A program made the position numbers and the translations under genes. From NCBI RefSeq assembly GCF_030052815.1, contig NC_079510.1, forward strand, positions 25,666,823 to 25,730,822: DNA of 64,000 bases, written 5' to 3'. This document shows, piece after piece, positions 61,335 through 64,000 of the stretch; the first letter of the stretch is position 1, and each line of letters opens with the position of its first letter. The notes beneath the pieces are model-generated. The model did no database searches. It saw only the letters and a program-made list of their open reading frames with translations, and was not told the DNA's origin. The stretch comes from Hevea brasiliensis. Its lineage: Eukaryota > Streptophyta > Magnoliopsida > Malpighiales > Euphorbiaceae.

Positions 61335-61512
61335 TGTAGAAAGAGATGATTCTCCTTAATTTCAATTAATCTGTACATGGGTATATATATACAATTGATT
61401 CCTATAATTGTGTTCTACTAATTAGGAAGAAATCCTAAATAAGAAATCCTAAATAGGAATACAAAATTCAGAATATACAGAGAAATAATATAGTGATTGA
61501 CTTTCCATAACA
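61335..61512 (-). repeat. Copia 5' LTR
   Basis: Almost identical to the LTR at 56704-56883; a 2-bp difference in a TA run and a few substitutions are visible. Confidence 0.93.
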
Positions 61513-62245
61513 CAAATAAACAAAAAGTGCAAATTGTAAGTCTGTTTCTTTTGGATAGGGCAGATGCTTGGTTCCACAATTGGAGCCAAGGGGAAGCGAA
61601 GTCTTGGGAGGTGTTTGACAAAGGGTTATGCAGTAGATTTGGGTATGAGGGGTTGGAAGATGTAGTAGAGAAGTTTATGAAACTTAGACAAGAAGGAATT
61701 GTGGAGGAATATCAAGATGCGTTTGAGGATTTAACGATTAGAATGAAAAGAATTATGCCAGATCTTGGAGAAGCATATTTCCTTTCAGGGTTTGTGGGAG
61801 GATTAAAGGATGAAATTAGGTTAATGGTGAGGATGATGAAGCCTGCATCCCTTTCTCAGGCTGTAGAAGTAGCTAGATTGCAAGACAGGTTATTGGACGC
61901 TACCAAGAACCAAGAACCTTTACCAATTCTTTCAAACCCTATAAGAACCAAACTAATACCTTTTCTTCAAGCACTACTAATTCTTCAAACTCTTCATTTC
62001 AGTCTTCCAAACCTTACTAGTCATATCAGTACCCGCCTAGACCTCCTAATTCTGACCAGCCATCTAAAACCATCTTTACTATTTCCAAATCACAAGCTGT
62101 AGGCAGTAGTGGTTCTATTAATCAAACTCCTAGCAACACCAACATTCCTCAGCACCTAATCTAGTTCCAGTGTATCTCAATCAATCAGAAATTTGCCCAA
62201 ATCCTATTTTAGATGTGGAGATAAATATTTCCTTGGCCACCAATG

Positions 62246-63770
62246 CAAGCCTAAGACAGTAAATGCAATGTATATGGAGGGCAAGGAATATGATGGCAGT
62301 GAGGAAGAATGGCATGAAGCGAGAAATGAGATGGTGGATTTGGGAGCATTGGAGGATACTGCTTTGTCCATTCATGCTCTAGAAGGTTGTCATGGGGCTG
62401 ATACTGTTTGGATGTTGGGAATCCATAAGAATAGGCAATTGGTAGTATTAATTGATAGTGGTAGTGCCACTAGTTTCTTGGATAAGAAAGTGGCTCAAGA
62501 GTTAAAATTGGAGTTGATGCAGGCACCTTATATTGCTATTGCAGTAGCTGATGGAAGAAAATTGGGGTGTGATGTCAACAGTTTAAGTGGAAAATGCAGT
62601 CACATGAATTTAATTTTGACTTAAAGATTCTAGAGCTGGTTGGATTTGATATGATTTTAGGAGTGGGTTGGTTGAAAAATCACAATCCTGTGTTGTTTGA
62701 TTTTGAGGCATCATCTATTACCATTACATTGGAAGGGAATCCAGTTGTTTTGAAGGGCATTGGGGAAGGAGAATTACAGTCAGGTCTATGGCATTCCAAT
62801 AATCTTCGAGGTAGGAAAGGGAAGGATTTTCAAATTCCATCATTCTGTATTATGGAATCTGAATTACTGGAGCATTCTGTTATGGCTGCTACTGGAACTT
62901 CTGTTGTGGATGAAAGATTGGAGTAGTTTCTGCAAAAGTATCACAACATTTTTGAGGAACCTTAGGGATTGCCTCCTTTTAGAAGCCACAATCATGCTAT
63001 TCCATTGCGGGCTGATGCTTAACTTGTTAACATCAGACCTTATAGGTATCCTCATTATCAGAAAGTTGAGATTCAGAAATTGGTGGCTAATATGCTTTTT
63101 TCTTCCATTATACAACCTAGCACTAGTCCTTATTCTTCATGTGTTCTTTTAGTCAAGAAAAAAGATGGTACATGGAGGTTTTGCATTGATTATAGGAGGT
63201 TAAATGATTTGACAGTGAAGGATAAATTTCCTATTTTTGTTATAGAGGATTTATTGGATGAGTTAAATGGGGCTGTCATATTTTCTAAAATAGACCAAAG
63301 GGCTGTGAGCAAATGGAGACACTATTTGGAGCAAGGTCAGTTCTTCATTAAAATTGACCATGAGAGTATCAAGTGTCTCCTGGAGCAGAGGTTGCATGCA
63401 AACCTTCAAAAGAGGGGAATTTCTAAGCTAATTGGTATGGATTATAAGATTTTATATAGTAAGGGCAGTGAAAATAAAGTGGTAGATGCCTTATCGAGGA
63501 GACCTGATGAATCTTATTCTCCTGTTTTATAGTTAGTGGTGGTGCCTACTTGGATGCAACAATTAATTGCTAGCTATGAAGGAGATGATAAAGCAAAGAA
63601 ATTAGTTCAGCAACTTTACTTGGATGGTAATGCTTCTGTTACATATAAGCTACATAATTGGGTGTTATTTTATAAAGATAAGATGTATTTGGGGACTGCA
63701 ACTTCCTAATGGGAAACATTGTTACAATCTTATCACAATTATGTTGTAGGGGGTTATTCAGGAGCATAGT
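62246..63770 (+). pseudogene. Gypsy protease, truncated RT and RNase H remnant
   Basis: The protease carries LIDSGSATSFLD near 62450 and then DMILGVGWL. A frame change occurs near 62600. RT begins [15 protein letters not shown] and continues with [19 protein letters not shown] to FSKIDQRA. It is then fused in frame at about 63303 to RNase H sequence [16 protein letters not shown]-type [12 protein letters not shown] and VVDALSRRP. The RT palm with its catalytic Asp pair and the start of RNase H are missing. After 63532 a stop is followed by the first part of the integrase. Confidence 0.85.
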
Positions 63771-64000
63771 TGCCAGATTCTCCTAGCCCTCCTAGGTTCT
63801 GCCACCCAGATCGCGCGTTAAAAAATGTGAGACATTTGCATTCCAAATCGCTTGAGAATGTGTTCTGGGTCTCTATCAAGTGATCCCATTTCACTATACA
63901 CAAAATCAAAGAGAAGAAGAAGAAGAAGAAGATCCTATTCATTTCTTCTTATTTTTTCTTATCTTTCTTTTTAATAAAATAAAGGTACGATGTTAGTACA
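63771..64000. other. Unclassified sequence breaking the gypsy integrase
   Basis: Gypsy similarity ends abruptly after the GGYSG codons. The sequence then has different composition, with 'cctagccctcctagg', 'gatcgcgcg' and a GAA microsatellite near 63912. It could be another insertion or a deletion junction; the window edge prevents a decision. Confidence 0.5.

Larger units (their letters stand above)
56704..61512 (-). mobile_element. Near-complete Ty1/copia element nested in the gypsy gag
   Basis: A 4,809-bp element with LTRs 56704-56883 (180 bp) and 61335-61512 (178 bp), which differ by only a few changes. The 5-bp duplication caaat is perfect (56699-56703 and 61513-61517). In - orientation a tRNA-iMet PBS adjoins the right LTR (61323-61334) and a purine tract adjoins the left LTR (about 56884-56895). 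High LTR identity suggests it is the youngest insertion in this region. Gag resumes colinearly on both sides. Confidence 0.95.
56185..62245 (+). pseudogene. Gypsy gag, interrupted by copia and by stops
   Basis: It starts MVRSVVVGQDDVRMA with a coiled-coil-like Glu/Lys/Gln stretch to a stop at 56376, then damaged sequence to 56703. After the copia it resumes with the gag core (FLLDRADAWFHNW, EEYQDAFEDL, SGFVGGLKDEIRLMV) at about 61513-61920. A frame change and stops follow in the Ser/Pro/Asn-rich linker. The zinc knuckle near 62205 reads YFRCGDKYFLGHQC: the spacing fits a CCHC knuckle but its first Cys is lost. In an intact element this binds RNA and forms the particle. Confidence 0.8.
55782..63770 (+). 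mobile_element. Ty3/gypsy element in VPS55 intron 2, split by a copia element
   Basis: The 5' LTR is 55782-56122 (tgttacgtatta to accctaaca) with a TATA motif near 55957. A PBS, gag, protease, RT and RNase H follow. The gag is interrupted by the copia at 56704-61512. Similarity ends inside the integrase zinc finger (GGYSG) near 63770, so the 3' LTR is not seen. LTR start and protein sequence resemble the element in bZIP intron 9, suggesting one family. The 5' target duplication cannot be tested without the other end. Confidence 0.85.

Noticed and set aside
1..64000. CRISPR array, bacterial operon or phage
   Set aside because: No regularly spaced repeats; introns, plant retroelements and host genes show this is plant nuclear DNA.

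Overview
This window is nuclear DNA from a flowering plant, most likely a eudicot. The evidence is a plant G-box bZIP gene with GT-AG introns, a plant VPS55 gene, plant retroelement families (Cassandra TRIM, chromovirus, copia, RTE) and an endogenous caulimovirid. Family-level placement (for example Euphorbiaceae) is only a guess. Two host genes are visible, both on the + strand, separated by about 39 kb of repeats.

Left end (1-14.6 kb): a complete bZIP16/bZIP68-type G-box factor gene. Twelve coding pieces join in frame to 406 codons. Its introns carry a 416-bp solo LTR, a 5'-truncated RTE LINE and a 3.6-kb decayed Ty3/gypsy element, and all deduced splice sites remain intact.

Middle (14.6-53.5 kb): no convincing host gene. 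It holds a family of 3-4 kb LTR-like units flanked by TG...CA. One has perfect duplications 'gttta' and contains an inverted sister copy; another has perfect duplications 'ctcaa'. There is also a decayed copia element with a distinctive LTR, a roughly 1-kb inverted repeat pair, an 0.8-kb palindrome, an endogenous pararetrovirus fossil and a CACTA end. From 45.7 to 51.6 kb lies a three-level nest: a non-autonomous LTR element (duplication 'gttat') contains a Cassandra TRIM ('aggtg'), which contains a copia-type solo LTR ('ccaac').

Right end (53.5-64 kb): the first two coding exons of a VPS55 homologue. Its second intron is invaded by a + strand Ty3/gypsy element, and that element's gag is interrupted by an almost complete 4.8-kb copia element on the - strand with duplication 'caaat'. 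The remaining VPS55 exons lie beyond the window.

I found no new gene system. The value of the window is its unusually readable record of nested insertion, solo-LTR formation and decay around two conserved genes.
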